Notes under the pieces: generated by a model
The model's database searches: none
What the model saw: the letters and a program-made list of their open reading frames with translations, nothing else
What the model was told of the DNA's origin: nothing
Made by a program: the position numbers and the translations under genes
NCBI RefSeq assembly: GCF_029959445.1
Contig: NZ_JASCOR010000011.1
Location: 1 to 50,735, forward strand
Direction of reading: 5' to 3'
Length of the DNA: 50,735 nt
Source of the DNA: Stenotrophomonas sp. PS02298
GTDB taxonomy: Bacteria > Pseudomonadota > Gammaproteobacteria > Xanthomonadales > Xanthomonadaceae
Shown: in pieces, positions 8,408 through 18,026 of the stretch
Layout of the letters: each line of letters opens with the position of its first letter
Position numbering within the stretch: the first letter of the stretch is position 1

Positions 8408-8410
8408 GGC

Positions 8411-11101
8411 TTATCCCTGATAAATGATGCCGGCCTGATCGGCGTAGGTGGTGCCGTCCTGGTCGGCATACGAACGCAGGGCAATGGCGCGGTAATCGAA
8501 GCGAGCGGTAGCGGCTTGCCAGCTGTCCAGCCCGTCGCGGACGGCCCACACTTCCACCCGGCCGGCGCCGTTGCCACTGAGCACCGGCACACTGGCCGTG
8601 GTTCCTGTGATGCCCGCCTGCTCATCGGACAGCACGTCGTCCACAAAAGCCCGCACGGTATAGGTCGTGCCCGGTTCCGGGCCGATACTGGCCGCTTCGG
8701 CATCGATGAGCTGGTCGGCCTGCAGCAGGCGGTCTCGGTGGGCCCAGCTAACGTCGAACGCGCCAATCACCTCGGCAGGCGGCAGCGCGGCATTGATCCG
8801 AAGGCGACCGGGAGCATAGGGACGCACTTGTCGACTGGCCATGGTGGCGCTGAGCATGGGAGCCATTCCGGCAGACAGCACACCATTCGGCCCCTGGGTC
8901 AGCGCCTTGGCAGTGACGGTCTCGCCGTGCACGTACTCGCGGCCGTCCACGGCCATGAAGTCGTCATAGAAAAAGATCAGCTCGCCTTCCGGGTGCTCGC
9001 GAGGCGCGGTATCACCGCAGCCACGCCCCAATGTCATCGTGCCCGCCACCGGGTCCATGGCATCTAACCGCACGATCTCATCACCCCAAAGGCCCGCACT
9101 GCCGATCACCACACGATCCAGGCCATCCTGCGCGGCCACGGTAAACACCCTAGCGCGCGCGTCATCGCCGCCACTGACGGCAGCGGCCGGGCACCAGCTG
9201 CCGGCGTAGCCCCCGCTCAGCGCCTCACCGGGCCCTGCCGTGTAGAGGGCATAACGGTCACCGCCGTTGGCACGTACCGCCACGGCCGCCATGTAGCCCA
9301 CATCCTCGGGCAGGGCAGCCAGCTCGGCAGGAGTCATGGCCTGAGCGAGTTCGTGATAAGGAATTTCGAACAGGCGCTGGTGCAGCGAGGGCCTCAGCTC
9401 GTTGAGCTCGATGGCCGGCTCGTCACTCTGCACATAGACCGAATCTGCCATGCCGAACACGTCCTGCAGCGCCACGATACGCACGGCACCAGAGCGCAAG
9501 GTCCCCGCATCAATTTCACCCACCATGCAGACCATGTCGGCGATGCCTCGGCGCGGGGCCTGCAGCCGGAAGTAGGTGCCGGCCCGCCATGCCCATGGCG
9601 TGCGGACACAGGTCAGATTGATGCGGCGGCCGGGTGTCGCCAGGTTGCGCAGCTCACGGTCGGCCACACGCAGGGCGAGTGACTCAACCGGAATCTCTAG
9701 AAAGGTTTTGGTCTGGCTGATCACCCCTCCCGCGGTCTGAATAGCCCCCAGCGCCTGCACCGGAGCCGTGGTGCGTTTTTCCTTGGCAACCGAGTCGAAC
9801 CACTCCACCACCACCTGGTTGACTGCATCGTCCAGGGCGGTCACTTCTTCCTGAAAGTCGAGAATGTCGTCATCCACCAGCACCGGCAGATCATCTGCAT
9901 CACCGGCACCCCGGATAAGGTCCAGATGCCAGCGCCCGTCTGCGCGGCTGCGCGAACACGACAAGCCAGCCACATTGCAGATGCGCTGGCGGAAGTCGAC
10001 CAAGGTTTCCTGGTCCGGGTCATAGGCCGTGCACAGTCCGAAACCCTCAGCAAAAAGCCGGTCAGCGGCCGCACGGAAGCTCGCCTCATTCACCAAGGCC
10101 GGAGACTCACCTCCCATACGACTGTCGGTAATCGACTGGTAGAGGATGTGGGCGGGGTTCATCGCATACTCGCTGGCAATCACCGCCGTCGAGCTATGCA
10201 ACATGCGATGGTTAGTAGGCGAACCGTAGTCCTCACCAGTGAAGATGTTTTTCCCATCCACGCAGGCAAACGCCACCCAGCATTCAAAGCCGACCCGCAC
10301 TGCCGGAATGACGATATTCACCCCTTCCGCCATGGGGTAACCACTCACGGCGGCCGGCGGCGCGGATGGTCCGAGGCTGACGCCGTGAACACCCACCACA
10401 CACCCAGAATCGTCGTAGTTGGTCTTGATATCCAACGCGAATGAGCGCGTAACCCCCTTGGGGAAGGTGATATGCAACCACGCGATACCAACAGCTCCCC
10501 TCACGCCTCCAGACCAGGAAATTGACGAGCTTGTGTCGATCACATCGTCGTAGTCCGCCGGCTGTGGCGACCACCCTGCAACATCACCCGGCGCGGAAAA
10601 CAAATAAGGCGCGGCGGCTGTTTTGCGCCACTGCAGGGAGAACTCTGGCAGGCCTTCCAAGAGAGCGATCTGTGCTGTTCCCGGATACCAACACCCCTCA
10701 TCCCAGCCCTGAGTGATGCGGCGGAGCTTGAACGATGCGGCCTTGGGGTAGGGGTTCATGGCGCCCCAGCGACCACCACGGAACACGATGGAGGCCTTGC
10801 CCCGGCAAGCTCCGCGCCGCGACCCTAGGTGCTTGGTCAGATAGTCGTTGGGCTGCTGCTCCGGCTCACCGAACATCACGTCTAAATAGCCGGCAATGCC
10901 ACCCTCGCTCTTTTCCCCACCCCACAGGTTCATGGCATCCACATAGAGGCGGGTGCTTTCAGTGACCACCCCATTCCATGCGGTGCGGTCACCACCACGG
11001 ATTTCCAACAAGGCATCGATCGGGCCACGGCACAGCCCGAAGTGGATCAGCGGCCGGTACCAGTAGCCGATGGTCTGGGGTTTGTTCTTTCCACCGCTCA
11101 C
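8411..11101 (-). CDS. tail tip attachment protein J-like (central fibre)
   Basis: This 896-residue protein matches the gpJ-like tail tip group by size, place and sequence style (phage-tail_3-like central region with DDILDFQEEVTALDDAVNQV and ADRELRNLATPGRRI; C-terminal fibronectin-like parts). Such proteins form the tip of the tail and contact the host. I chose the GTG at 11101 rather than an upstream TTG because GGGGAGG stands at ideal spacing and the GTG overlaps the upstream stop (GTGA). It follows two small tail assembly genes, as in lambda where K and I precede J. Confidence 0.85.
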   Translation of the reverse strand: MSGGKNKPQTIGYWYRPLIHFGLCRGPIDALLEIRGGDRTAWNGVVTESTRLYVDAMNLWGGEKSEGGIAGYLDVMFGEPEQQPNDYLTKHLGSRRGACRGKASIVFRGGRWGAMNPYPKAASFKLRRITQGWDEGCWYPGTAQIALLEGLPEFSLQWRKTAAAPYLFSAPGDVAGWSPQPADYDDVIDTSSSISWSGGVRGAVGIAWLHITFPKGVTRSFALDIKTNYDDSGCVVGVHGVSLGPSAPPAAVSGYPMAEGVNIVIPAVRVGFECWVAFACVDGKNIFTGEDYGSPTNHRMLHSSTAVIASEYAMNPAHILYQSITDSRMGGESPALVNEASFRAAADRLFAEGFGLCTAYDPDQETLVDFRQRICNVAGLSCSRSRADGRWHLDLIRGAGDADDLPVLVDDDILDFQEEVTALDDAVNQVVVEWFDSVAKEKRTTAPVQALGAIQTAGGVISQTKTFLEIPVESLALRVADRELRNLATPGRRINLTCVRTPWAWRAGTYFRLQAPRRGIADMVCMVGEIDAGTLRSGAVRIVALQDVFGMADSVYVQSDEPAIELNELRPSLHQRLFEIPYHELAQAMTPAELAALPEDVGYMAAVAVRANGGDRYALYTAGPGEALSGGYAGSWCPAAAVSGGDDARARVFTVAAQDGLDRVVIGSAGLWGDEIVRLDAMDPVAGTMTLGRGCGDTAPREHPEGELIFFYDDFMAVDGREYVHGETVTAKALTQGPNGVLSAGMAPMLSATMASRQVRPYAPGRLRINAALPPAEVIGAFDVSWAHRDRLLQADQLIDAEAASIGPEPGTTYTVRAFVDDVLSDEQAGITGTTASVPVLSGNGAGRVEVWAVRDGLDSWQAATARFDYRAIALRSYADQDGTTYADQAGIIYQG

Positions 11102-11355
11102 TGACTTACCTCCCCACCCTGCCAACCCTGCACGGCTGCGGCATGCTCAACTAGCGCCACCGCCAGCGGGTCACCGGTGGCGTGCATGACTTCGGCGGCG
11201 ACTCCCTCGTGCAGGAACTGCGACCAGCACAGCCCATGGCGGGCGAACCATGCACGCCCACCGCTGGCGCAGTAGCCCGCCCTTGCCTTGAAGCCGGGCA
11301 CGGTGCGCATGTGCTCACGGGTCACAACCAGCCCACGGTAATGCTCAGAGTTCAC
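11098..11355 (-). CDS. conserved hypothetical tail-region protein
   Basis: An 85-residue protein when read from the GTG at 11355, which has GGGAGG upstream and overlaps the previous gene by 11 bp; an ATG at 11385 is the alternative. It contains EHYRGLVVTREHMR, a GYCASGGRAWFARHGL segment with a Cys next to Trp/Phe, and an alanine-rich helix (GDPLAVALVEHA). Similar short proteins sit before the tail tip gene in Xanthomonadaceae phages. The function is unknown. Confidence 0.65.
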   Translation of the reverse strand: MNSEHYRGLVVTREHMRTVPGFKARAGYCASGGRAWFARHGLCWSQFLHEGVAAEVMHATGDPLAVALVEHAAAVQGWQGGEVSQ

Positions 11356-11914
11356 CCACGCCTCCCTCGTCGTCTTCGTCGTCATCACCACCGGAGGTGC
11401 CACCGCCCAGCGGATCGGTCACATTGGCCAGACCGCTGACGTTCCACTTGTTGTCCAGCCATGATTCGATAGGGTTGGTGGTGCCGGGCAGCAGGCCAGG
11501 CGACCACTTCTTGCCGGTCTTGGACTTGATCTCTTCGGTACCAAGGTTCTTCCAGGCAAGGATGACGCTGTCATCCACCCAGACTGTGCCGAACACGGTG
11601 ATGATGGCCTTGCCGTCTTCCACCACCGGGACATTGGCGTCCAGCGGCTTGGGCTTCTCGATCTTCGGGCGCATCGAATAGCTGATGAGCGCCGACACCA
11701 CCATGATGGCGATCTGCCAGACCACCTGCACCCAGGCCTCTTGCTGACCCTGCGCTCTGGCACTGGTCCAGACGCCGGCCGCATCCAGACCAGCAATGAA
11801 GGCCACCCCCATAGCAAGCCACATGGCCGCAGGACGCAGGCGATCGCGATGCTTGTCCAGCACCCAGTAACGCAGCAGCCAGCCGGTGTGGCGCAGTCGC
11901 GACCGGCTCACCAT
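11345..11914 (-). CDS. tail assembly-region membrane protein
   Basis: A 189-residue protein with two probable membrane helices: WLAMGVAFIAGLDAAGVW and VWQIAIMVVSALISYSM. A soluble part follows (MRPKIEKPKPLDANVP) and then an acidic, glycine-rich tail (GGDDDEDDEGG). The arrangement is like the small hydrophobic tail assembly proteins (lambda gpI position), but no named domain is recognised. The start ATG lies in the upstream stop (TATGGTGA), which points to coupled translation. Confidence 0.65.
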   Translation of the reverse strand: MVSRSRLRHTGWLLRYWVLDKHRDRLRPAAMWLAMGVAFIAGLDAAGVWTSARAQGQQEAWVQVVWQIAIMVVSALISYSMRPKIEKPKPLDANVPVVEDGKAIITVFGTVWVDDSVILAWKNLGTEEIKSKTGKKWSPGLLPGTTNPIESWLDNKWNVSGLANVTDPLGGGTSGGDDDEDDEGGVGEL

Positions 11915-12756
11915 ACCGGATTGCCTCCCATGGGATTCTTGGCGGGCAGGTCAGGGCTGCCGCCGAAATTGTCACTGTTGCCGAAGCTCTTGCAGGCAGC
12001 GAAGGTGTGGGCGCAGCCGGGATAGGCGGTCATTTCCAGTTCCGGTTCCAGCCCGTGGCCGCCGTACTGAATAGTGATGGTCGATCCATCGTGGGACATG
12101 ATCGAGCGGCGCTCTAGCAGCCCGTCTTCGCGCGTCCATTCCACATAGCCACCGGCCAGGGTCTCGGCACTTTCGGCAAAACCGGCCGCGACGAGCTTCA
12201 GGCCCTGAACCTGCTCCAGAACTGCGGCCACACCCCAGGCTGCCGGGTCCAGGTTGCACATGCCGACACCCTGCCCGTACTGGGCCAGTGGGCAGGCGCG
12301 CTGCCAGCGCAGCTGCAGACCGGTGCGGCGCTCGCTGCGGTGCGACGGCTCGCACACCAGCTCCAGTTGAGCATCGGTGTACTTTGGCGCAATCACGCGG
12401 CCGTGCCACTCCACCGCCGGTGCATCATCGCCACGGTGCATCGCCAGGCAGGTGACAAACACCGGCGCCGAGGGTGGATACGGGCGCCACAGGCGTCCCA
12501 GCGACTGAGTCGGCGGAGTGTCAATAGCCGATGGATCCAGCAGGCAATCCATCGTCAGGGTGACGTTGTTCTTTGCGTATTCCACCGAATCACGCAGCGC
12601 GCTGCGGCTGATGTTTGCCGCCTTCCAAGTGACATCACCCAGCGGCACATCCCTGTCGGCATGAGCGAAGTGCCAAACCAGCGGCCCGCATGCGAAACGG
12701 AACAGGTGCACAGGTCGGCCGAACCAGCGAGATACCTCGCGCAGGTCAAAGCTCAT
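11908..12756 (-). CDS. phage BR0599-type tail protein (DUF2163)
   Basis: A 282-residue protein resembling the phage BR0599 / TIGR02218 family, found between tail proteins L-like and the tip in many siphovirus prophages. Clues are the early RFACGPLVWHFAHAD, the middle C-rich region (QRACPLAQYGQGVGMCNLDP) and the C-terminal YPGCAHTFAACKSFGNSDNFGG, whose conserved cysteines in related proteins bind an iron-sulphur cluster or zinc. It therefore likely plays the role of lambda gpL, a tail tip hub component. The start ATG at 12756 is inside the previous gene. Confidence 0.82.
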   Translation of the reverse strand: MSFDLREVSRWFGRPVHLFRFACGPLVWHFAHADRDVPLGDVTWKAANISRSALRDSVEYAKNNVTLTMDCLLDPSAIDTPPTQSLGRLWRPYPPSAPVFVTCLAMHRGDDAPAVEWHGRVIAPKYTDAQLELVCEPSHRSERRTGLQLRWQRACPLAQYGQGVGMCNLDPAAWGVAAVLEQVQGLKLVAAGFAESAETLAGGYVEWTREDGLLERRSIMSHDGSTITIQYGGHGLEPELEMTAYPGCAHTFAACKSFGNSDNFGGSPDLPAKNPMGGNPVW

Positions 12757-13921
12757 CGGCCACCTCATTGAAGACCAGCTGCACGCTGGCCACGTCGTAT
12801 CTCCACCAGTTGATGCGCACCACATCGGCACCGAGGGTGCAGGGCGACAGCCAGGCGAGCTGGCGCACGGCGGCCGGAGCGAGCGCCTTGCCCAGCGTCG
12901 CGTTCAGGGCCAGCCGGTGGTTGCCGTTGCCCAGTTGGCTGACCGCGGTCACCCGGCGCAATAGCTGGCTGCCATCGGCCAGAGTGATGCACACATCGCG
13001 GCGCCCAGCCGGCAGGGAACCGGTCGGCAGCCCACACCACGCCACATCGATGCTGCTGGCGTTACTGGCAGCATTGGCGGCCAGGCTCATGTCTTGGCCA
13101 AGACTAGCAACCCAGATCGGAGTGGCACGGCCCGCTAGCGCCCACAGTAGGGACAGCAACTGGCGCACCTGCGACAGGCCCACAGCTGTGATCTGCCGAC
13201 CGTGGACTGACAGCGCACGGCCAAGGGTGTCGTAAATGAATGGTCGGGCCACGCCTTCGTCGCTGATCACTGCCATGCGCGAGGATTGCCAGGTGGGATC
13301 GACCGACCAATCCACCGTCAGTGATAGCAACGGGTGACTACGGTAATGCTCATCCCCGGCATCCGCGACAATGGGCAGGTCATCGAGGAGGGAAAACTCG
13401 GCGCGCCATGGCAGGTCGTTGCCGGTGAAGCGCGACAGATCAGGCAGGCGCAACAGGCGGGCACGCACCAAGGGCAGCACACGGGTTCCGGCGCGATGGG
13501 CACGACCCAGCGGGGCTGACAGATGAAGGCTGCCATCGACCAATGCATCCACGTCCACCACTTCATGGTTACGCGGGTTGTTCTCATCAACCAACAGCGC
13601 ACGACCGGGGCCGAAAAGCCCCAGCCCATCACCCAATGGCAGGCCGTCTGACAGCGGCAAGACATCAGCGGCCAGCACAGCGCCGGCGCCGGACAACGGC
13701 AGCCACCACTGGCCCCAGCCCCGCTCCGCAAGCGCTTGTTCCAGCCATTGGCGATCGGCACCACTGACCAGACCGTCCATGGTCACCACCACACGCGGCG
13801 CTGCACGCAATGCGCGGTACTGACCGCCACCAGTTGGCGGCTGCATCACGTCTGTCAGCCATTCGGCCTGCCAGTTGAGGTCGCCAGCACCGGGGAATGG
13901 CCACACTACCGCATCAGCCAC
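12746..13921 (-). CDS. minor tail protein
   Basis: This 391-residue protein lies directly after the tape measure gene, the position of distal tail or minor tail protein M. The start is GTG at 13921: it has GGAGGG eight bases upstream and overlaps the tape measure stop. The sequence is mostly predicted beta structure with Trp-rich segments (WGQWWLPL, INWWRYD) and several small loops with Gly and Pro, in keeping with a beta-sandwich distal tail protein. No exact family is recognised; the role rests on gene order. Confidence 0.7.
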   Translation of the reverse strand: MADAVVWPFPGAGDLNWQAEWLTDVMQPPTGGGQYRALRAAPRVVVTMDGLVSGADRQWLEQALAERGWGQWWLPLSGAGAVLAADVLPLSDGLPLGDGLGLFGPGRALLVDENNPRNHEVVDVDALVDGSLHLSAPLGRAHRAGTRVLPLVRARLLRLPDLSRFTGNDLPWRAEFSLLDDLPIVADAGDEHYRSHPLLSLTVDWSVDPTWQSSRMAVISDEGVARPFIYDTLGRALSVHGRQITAVGLSQVRQLLSLLWALAGRATPIWVASLGQDMSLAANAASNASSIDVAWCGLPTGSLPAGRRDVCITLADGSQLLRRVTAVSQLGNGNHRLALNATLGKALAPAAVRQLAWLSPCTLGADVVRINWWRYDVASVQLVFNEVADEL

Positions 13922-16634
13922 GCTGCAGGCCCTCCAAGTTGTTGCGCACATGGGTAAGCACCACCTTCTCACCCGCGGAGCCCGCCAAAGCGTTGGCAAC
14001 CGCCTCGTCGCCTATGGCAACGATGGGGGTGGTAACCACGCCGCCATCCTTCGCCGTGAGATTTGCCTCATATGCTGCATTCTGGCGACGAGACAGAACG
14101 CGCTCACCTGTCTGCAAGATGGCCGGCACTTCGTCAGGCTTGAGGCCCGCTATGCCACCGCTGTGATACCTGGGCGCGTGGCCGAATAACATCGGGTTGA
14201 CACGTACCTTTACTGCGCTTTGACCTGCCATTCCACCAGTGTGCTGCTGCGCAACCGAAGCGCCTGCTGCGGCACCACCTCCACCCCATGCGCTCATCGC
14301 AGCCTTGATGGCTCGCAATGCCAGCTCTTGCGCAATCATTCGCGCAACGCCAGCCACGAAGCTCTTTACCATGTCTGCAAATGCCTCTTTGAAGGACTTC
14401 GCGCCAGTCGTAAGGTCGGCCAGGAAGTCACCAAAAGACGAGCTGGCGATATCCTCCATCTTCTGTTTGAATACTTGCTGGGACGCAGTGATGCTTCCGA
14501 TTTGCACGTCGATAGCCCCGATACCGGCGAGCACTGCCGCGTGCTCTGGCGTGCCCTCCTTCATGTCGGCCAACGCAGCACCGGCGGCAACGCGCAATGC
14601 CTGCAAGTCGGCAAGGGCCTTGGCACGTGCGGCGGCAATCTGTCGTTCGCCTTCGCTGTAGCCCAACATGCCGCCTGCCACCTGCGCGCCGATAGATGCT
14701 TCCTTCCCCTGCAGCGCGTTGGCGATGTTCTCGCCAGCCTGCCGCAGCTCATCGGCCTTGGCCTTGGATACCAGCCGGTCGATCAGGTTCTCCACCATCT
14801 TGCGGCCAGCTGCGTCACTGTCGGCGTCCAGCCGCTTGAACAACTGCTGATACTCGGCTTCGAGCTTCGCGCGCTCCACGGCGCCGGTGTTGCCGTCCAG
14901 CTCCATGAGCCGCAACTTCACATCGCCCAGTGACTTCGCCAGCTCGTCCTCGGCCTTCTTCTGGTCGTGCGCACCCTTGGCCGCAATGTCGGCGCGATCG
15001 CGCTCCAGAATGATGATCTGTTCTTCCAGCTTCTGCCGCTTGCCGGCTTCCCTCGTGACGGCAAGCTCCGCCTGCGCCTGGGCGATCTGAAGGTCGATGG
15101 ACTGCTGCTGCAGCTCTAGCCGCGTGGCGAAGTATTCCCGCATGCCGATTTCGTTCTCGGCATAGAGCCGGTCAAGCTCGGCAAGGGCCCGGGTAACGGA
15201 ATCGCGCATCAGTGCGTTGGAGGCCGCCACGGCCTTGCCGGCGCCACCGATACCGCCGCCACCCGAACCGTCACCGCCGGTTTCCGACGCCTTGCCGCGC
15301 ACTCGGGCGGTTGTTGCATCGATCTGCGCGAACAGACCGGTGACGCCGCGGGCCAAGTCCTTGGCGTCGCTGCGGATCATGTCGCTGGCGGCCTGGAACC
15401 CAGCCACCATGCTTCGGCGCTGCGCAGTCAGATCGTCCATGATCCCGCCCACGCCATCGGCGTAAGACTTCACCGCCGCGATCGGGCCACCATCCTTCAG
15501 CGCCTGCCAGCTGTTGCTGATGTTCCGGAACGCCCCGCCTACGTATTTCACCAGCCCTTCGGCCACCTTGAATCCCACGGACCCAAGTGCGGTAAGCGCG
15601 ACCGTGATGATCTCCACCACGTTCTTCACCACAATGCCGGCGGCGGCAACAACGCGGAACACGCTCGCGAGGAACTCGCCCAGGCCGGCAAGCCAGCTGG
15701 TCTTTTTGCCAAGGCCATCTGCGGCGCTTTCGGTATCGCGCAAGTTGGCGGCCACCTGCTGCATGAGCACCAAAACGGGTTCGAAAAACTGCGGCAAGTC
15801 GCGAGCGATGTCGCCGAGGATGCCGACGAACGCCTGTGCGGAGCCGGTAGCCTCGTTCTGGTCGTTCATGAAGCGCACAATCGAGTTGCGGATCTGCGTG
15901 AACGCGCCGCCAATGGTCTTCGGCATCCGCTCATACTCGGCCCGCAGAACGGCCTGATCCTTCAGCAACGCCTGCGCCAGGTCGCGGCTGCTCACCTTGC
16001 CGTCGTTGACGTAGGCCTTGACCTGCCCGCTGGCGATGCCGAGTTGCTTGGCCAGCGACTGCACGATGCGCTGGCCACCCTCGTTGATCGAGTTGAACTC
16101 CTCGGCCTGCACACGGACGCTGCCGAGCGCCTGCCCGAACTGGCGCATCACGCCGGATGCTTCTTCGCCAGTAGTGCCGGAGATGGCCAGCGCCATCGAG
16201 ACGGCCTCGGTGAGCTCCAGCTGCTTCAACTGGCTCAGGCCCACCTGGTCCGCGGACTGGGAGACCTTGTTGTAGAGGCCAACCGTCTCCTTCCAGCTGG
16301 CCTGCGTGCGCTGGGCGATGGCGAAGGTTTCATCCTGTGCGGCGTTGAACTCCTCCTGCGACTTCGTCGCCAGGCGAAGGCGGCCGGAGATACCGGCCGC
16401 CTCGTCGGAGACCTTAGCCATGCCGCCGAGCGTGCGCAGCGAGGCATAGGTGGCAACGAAGCCCACCAGCTGCGCACGCGCAGCCTTCAGCCCGTTCACC
16501 CATCCAGCCGTGTTCGGACCAGACCGGGCTGCATCTTCTTTCAACCTGCGGAAGTCACCGCGCAGCAACGCGATGCCCTGCTTGATGTCGGTAAGGTCCG
16601 CAGAGATTCGAACGCGGAGGTTGGGGTTGGTCAT
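13914..16634 (-). CDS. tail length tape measure protein
   Basis: A 906-residue protein whose N-terminus (about residues 60-250) matches the tape measure N-terminal domain (TIGR02675 type), with YNKVSQSADQVGL, LSGTTGEE-like and KAYVNDGKVSSRDL segments. The middle has long alanine/lysine/glutamate helices, probable coiled coil (QQQSIDLQIAQAQAEL, EEQIIILERDRADI), and hydrophobic helices near 330-370. The C-terminus has the common GIAGLKPDEVPAILQTGERVL motif. It sets tail length and passes into the host membrane at infection. It follows the G/GT chaperone genes, sharing one base with the GT stop (TGATG). Confidence 0.93.
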   Translation of the reverse strand: MTNPNLRVRISADLTDIKQGIALLRGDFRRLKEDAARSGPNTAGWVNGLKAARAQLVGFVATYASLRTLGGMAKVSDEAAGISGRLRLATKSQEEFNAAQDETFAIAQRTQASWKETVGLYNKVSQSADQVGLSQLKQLELTEAVSMALAISGTTGEEASGVMRQFGQALGSVRVQAEEFNSINEGGQRIVQSLAKQLGIASGQVKAYVNDGKVSSRDLAQALLKDQAVLRAEYERMPKTIGGAFTQIRNSIVRFMNDQNEATGSAQAFVGILGDIARDLPQFFEPVLVLMQQVAANLRDTESAADGLGKKTSWLAGLGEFLASVFRVVAAAGIVVKNVVEIITVALTALGSVGFKVAEGLVKYVGGAFRNISNSWQALKDGGPIAAVKSYADGVGGIMDDLTAQRRSMVAGFQAASDMIRSDAKDLARGVTGLFAQIDATTARVRGKASETGGDGSGGGGIGGAGKAVAASNALMRDSVTRALAELDRLYAENEIGMREYFATRLELQQQSIDLQIAQAQAELAVTREAGKRQKLEEQIIILERDRADIAAKGAHDQKKAEDELAKSLGDVKLRLMELDGNTGAVERAKLEAEYQQLFKRLDADSDAAGRKMVENLIDRLVSKAKADELRQAGENIANALQGKEASIGAQVAGGMLGYSEGERQIAAARAKALADLQALRVAAGAALADMKEGTPEHAAVLAGIGAIDVQIGSITASQQVFKQKMEDIASSSFGDFLADLTTGAKSFKEAFADMVKSFVAGVARMIAQELALRAIKAAMSAWGGGGAAAGASVAQQHTGGMAGQSAVKVRVNPMLFGHAPRYHSGGIAGLKPDEVPAILQTGERVLSRRQNAAYEANLTAKDGGVVTTPIVAIGDEAVANALAGSAGEKVVLTHVRNNLEGLQRG

Positions 16635-17247
16635 CAGCCGGTGAGTCCTTTGAGGTACGCCTTGAAGTCTTTGCTGTCGTACTGCGCCGCACGAGCGGTT
16701 ACCGCGTCATCGGCCAGCCTCCTTCGCCGGCTACGCTCGGCCGCTTCGGTGAAGGCCCGAAGTTGGCCGAGCGTGTACTGCTTGATCTCGCCGAAGCTGT
16801 GCCCGTGCTCGATCAGGAGCTGGAGGGCGTCGGCCCAACCCCAGGCAGCTGCCGTGCCATACCGGCCAGGAGGGGTACGACGTTCTTCGTAAAAAAATCG
16901 CGATTCACCCGCACGCACTTCTGCGTGAGCCGCACCACGTCGTCGATGGCGGCGGCCTCGACATCAGCCAGGCCAACGCCCGATGCGATCGACAGCGCAG
17001 CAAAGAACTGCTCTCCGTGGTCACCTATCAGTTCGACGATCTGCATCACGTCGATGTCCAGCTCATCGCCTTCGCCGGTTAGCACGTTGTTGGCGATCAG
17101 CGCCTGAATCACCGGCCGCGCGGTGCGGATGAGCGGGGGAATGCGGCCGGCGGGGATCGGCAGGATTTCCAGCTGCATCCCGGCGAACGCCACTGACGTG
17201 CTGGCCGGAGCCAGCACGTCGACGTCTGCGGATACGGAAGGCGTCAT
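16634..17247 (-). CDS. tail assembly chaperone GT-type fusion by -1 ribosomal frameshift
   Basis: The extended product reads the upstream frame from 17247 to a run of seven T (16897-16891 on the minus strand) and then the -1 frame to 16634, giving about 204 residues. Zero frame reads GAT TTT TTT ACG; after slipping it reads TTT TTT TAC GAA (FFYEERRTPPGRYG). The second frame has no good start of its own and encodes a domain typical of the T part (EIKQYTLGQLRAFTEAAERSRRRR). In lambda and many siphoviruses, G and GT bind the tape measure in a fixed ratio set by this slip. Position between tail tube and tape measure fits exactly. Confidence 0.8.
16813..17247 (-). CDS. tail assembly chaperone G-type protein
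   Basis: The unshifted product is 144 residues. It has a conserved-looking block, RPVIQALIANNV and DVMQIVELIGDHGEQFFAALSIASG, resembling tail assembly chaperones annotated DUF6631-like in related phages. Its ATG overlaps the tail tube stop codon (ATGA). Translation ends in frame shortly after the slippery run. The two products together should chaperone the tape measure during tail tube polymerisation. Confidence 0.78.
   Translation of the reverse strand: MTPSVSADVDVLAPASTSVAFAGMQLEILPIPAGRIPPLIRTARPVIQALIANNVLTGEGDELDIDVMQIVELIGDHGEQFFAALSIASGVGLADVEAAAIDDVVRLTQKCVRVNRDFFTKNVVPLLAGMARQLPGVGPTPSSS
16891..16897 (-). promoter_or_regulatory. programmed -1 frameshift slippery site
   Basis: Seven consecutive T on the coding (minus) strand, positioned so that two TTT codons can slip back by one. 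It lies in the overlap of two frames that together make the G/GT chaperone. GC-rich sequence downstream may add a stimulatory structure. Confidence 0.75.
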
Positions 17248-17993
17248 GCCACGTCTTCCATGGTGACGGTGAAGTACTGCGACAGGCCGGTACCCTTCGT
17301 CGTGTCGGCCATCAGGCCGCCGGTGACTTCGCCGGCGCCGTACTCTTCGCCGATCAGGCCCATGCTGGCCAGCAGGCCACCGCTGACCTTGTGCGCATGA
17401 ACACGCACGCGCTTGCCGCTCTGCGCCTCATTGAGTCCGACGAAAAGCATTTCGTACTGCTTGGCCGACTGCGTGAGCGCCTCGACTTTCTTCTGCGCGG
17501 CATTGGCATACGTGACCTTGATATTGGCCGCGCCAGACGCTGGGGCGGGGATGGTGCTGTCGGCCGGGATATAGATCCCACCATCGCGGAACTCGTAGTC
17601 ATCTCCGGGGGTATAGGTCGTTGCGGCGGTGGCATCCTTCACCGAGGTGATGCTGCTGGCCACCTTGGCCAGAGGGGTGAAACCACCCTTGTAGGCAACC
17701 ACACTCTCATCGGTGACATTACCCGCCACCACGGTGGTGACAGACGAGCGCAGGGTGCGCGCGAAGTTCTCCGCTGCGAAGTCGTGGAAGGTGTAGGCAG
17801 CTTCCACACCGGTGAGACGTGCCACCTCGTTGCGGTTGCCGCCGCCGGGATTGGTGTAGTCAACCAGATTCTTCTTCTCTTCCTGCGGTGAGAAGGTGAG
17901 CGCCGAGCAGTTGCCCACTTCCTCGAACGGGGCGGCGGCGCCGTACTCGCGGATCAGAAGTTTGCCGCTGCCCAGGTAGCTGTGGTCTTTCAT
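17244..17993 (-). CDS. major tail tube protein
   Basis: A 249-residue protein with the features of siphovirus tail tube subunits: an early extended part (GKLLIREYGAAAPFEEVGN), beta-rich core, the YTPGDDYEFRDGGIYIP segment and a C-terminal block close to LLASMGLIGEEYGAG. A glycine-rich end with FTVTMED completes it. It lies between the tail terminator and chaperone genes, as in lambda V. Hundreds of copies would build the tail tube. Confidence 0.85.
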   Translation of the reverse strand: MKDHSYLGSGKLLIREYGAAAPFEEVGNCSALTFSPQEEKKNLVDYTNPGGGNRNEVARLTGVEAAYTFHDFAAENFARTLRSSVTTVVAGNVTDESVVAYKGGFTPLAKVASSITSVKDATAATTYTPGDDYEFRDGGIYIPADSTIPAPASGAANIKVTYANAAQKKVEALTQSAKQYEMLFVGLNEAQSGKRVRVHAHKVSGGLLASMGLIGEEYGAGEVTGGLMADTTKGTGLSQYFTVTMEDVA

Positions 17994-18026
17994 GTGTGTG
18001 TCTCCAGTGATGCCGCGGGGCGGCGG

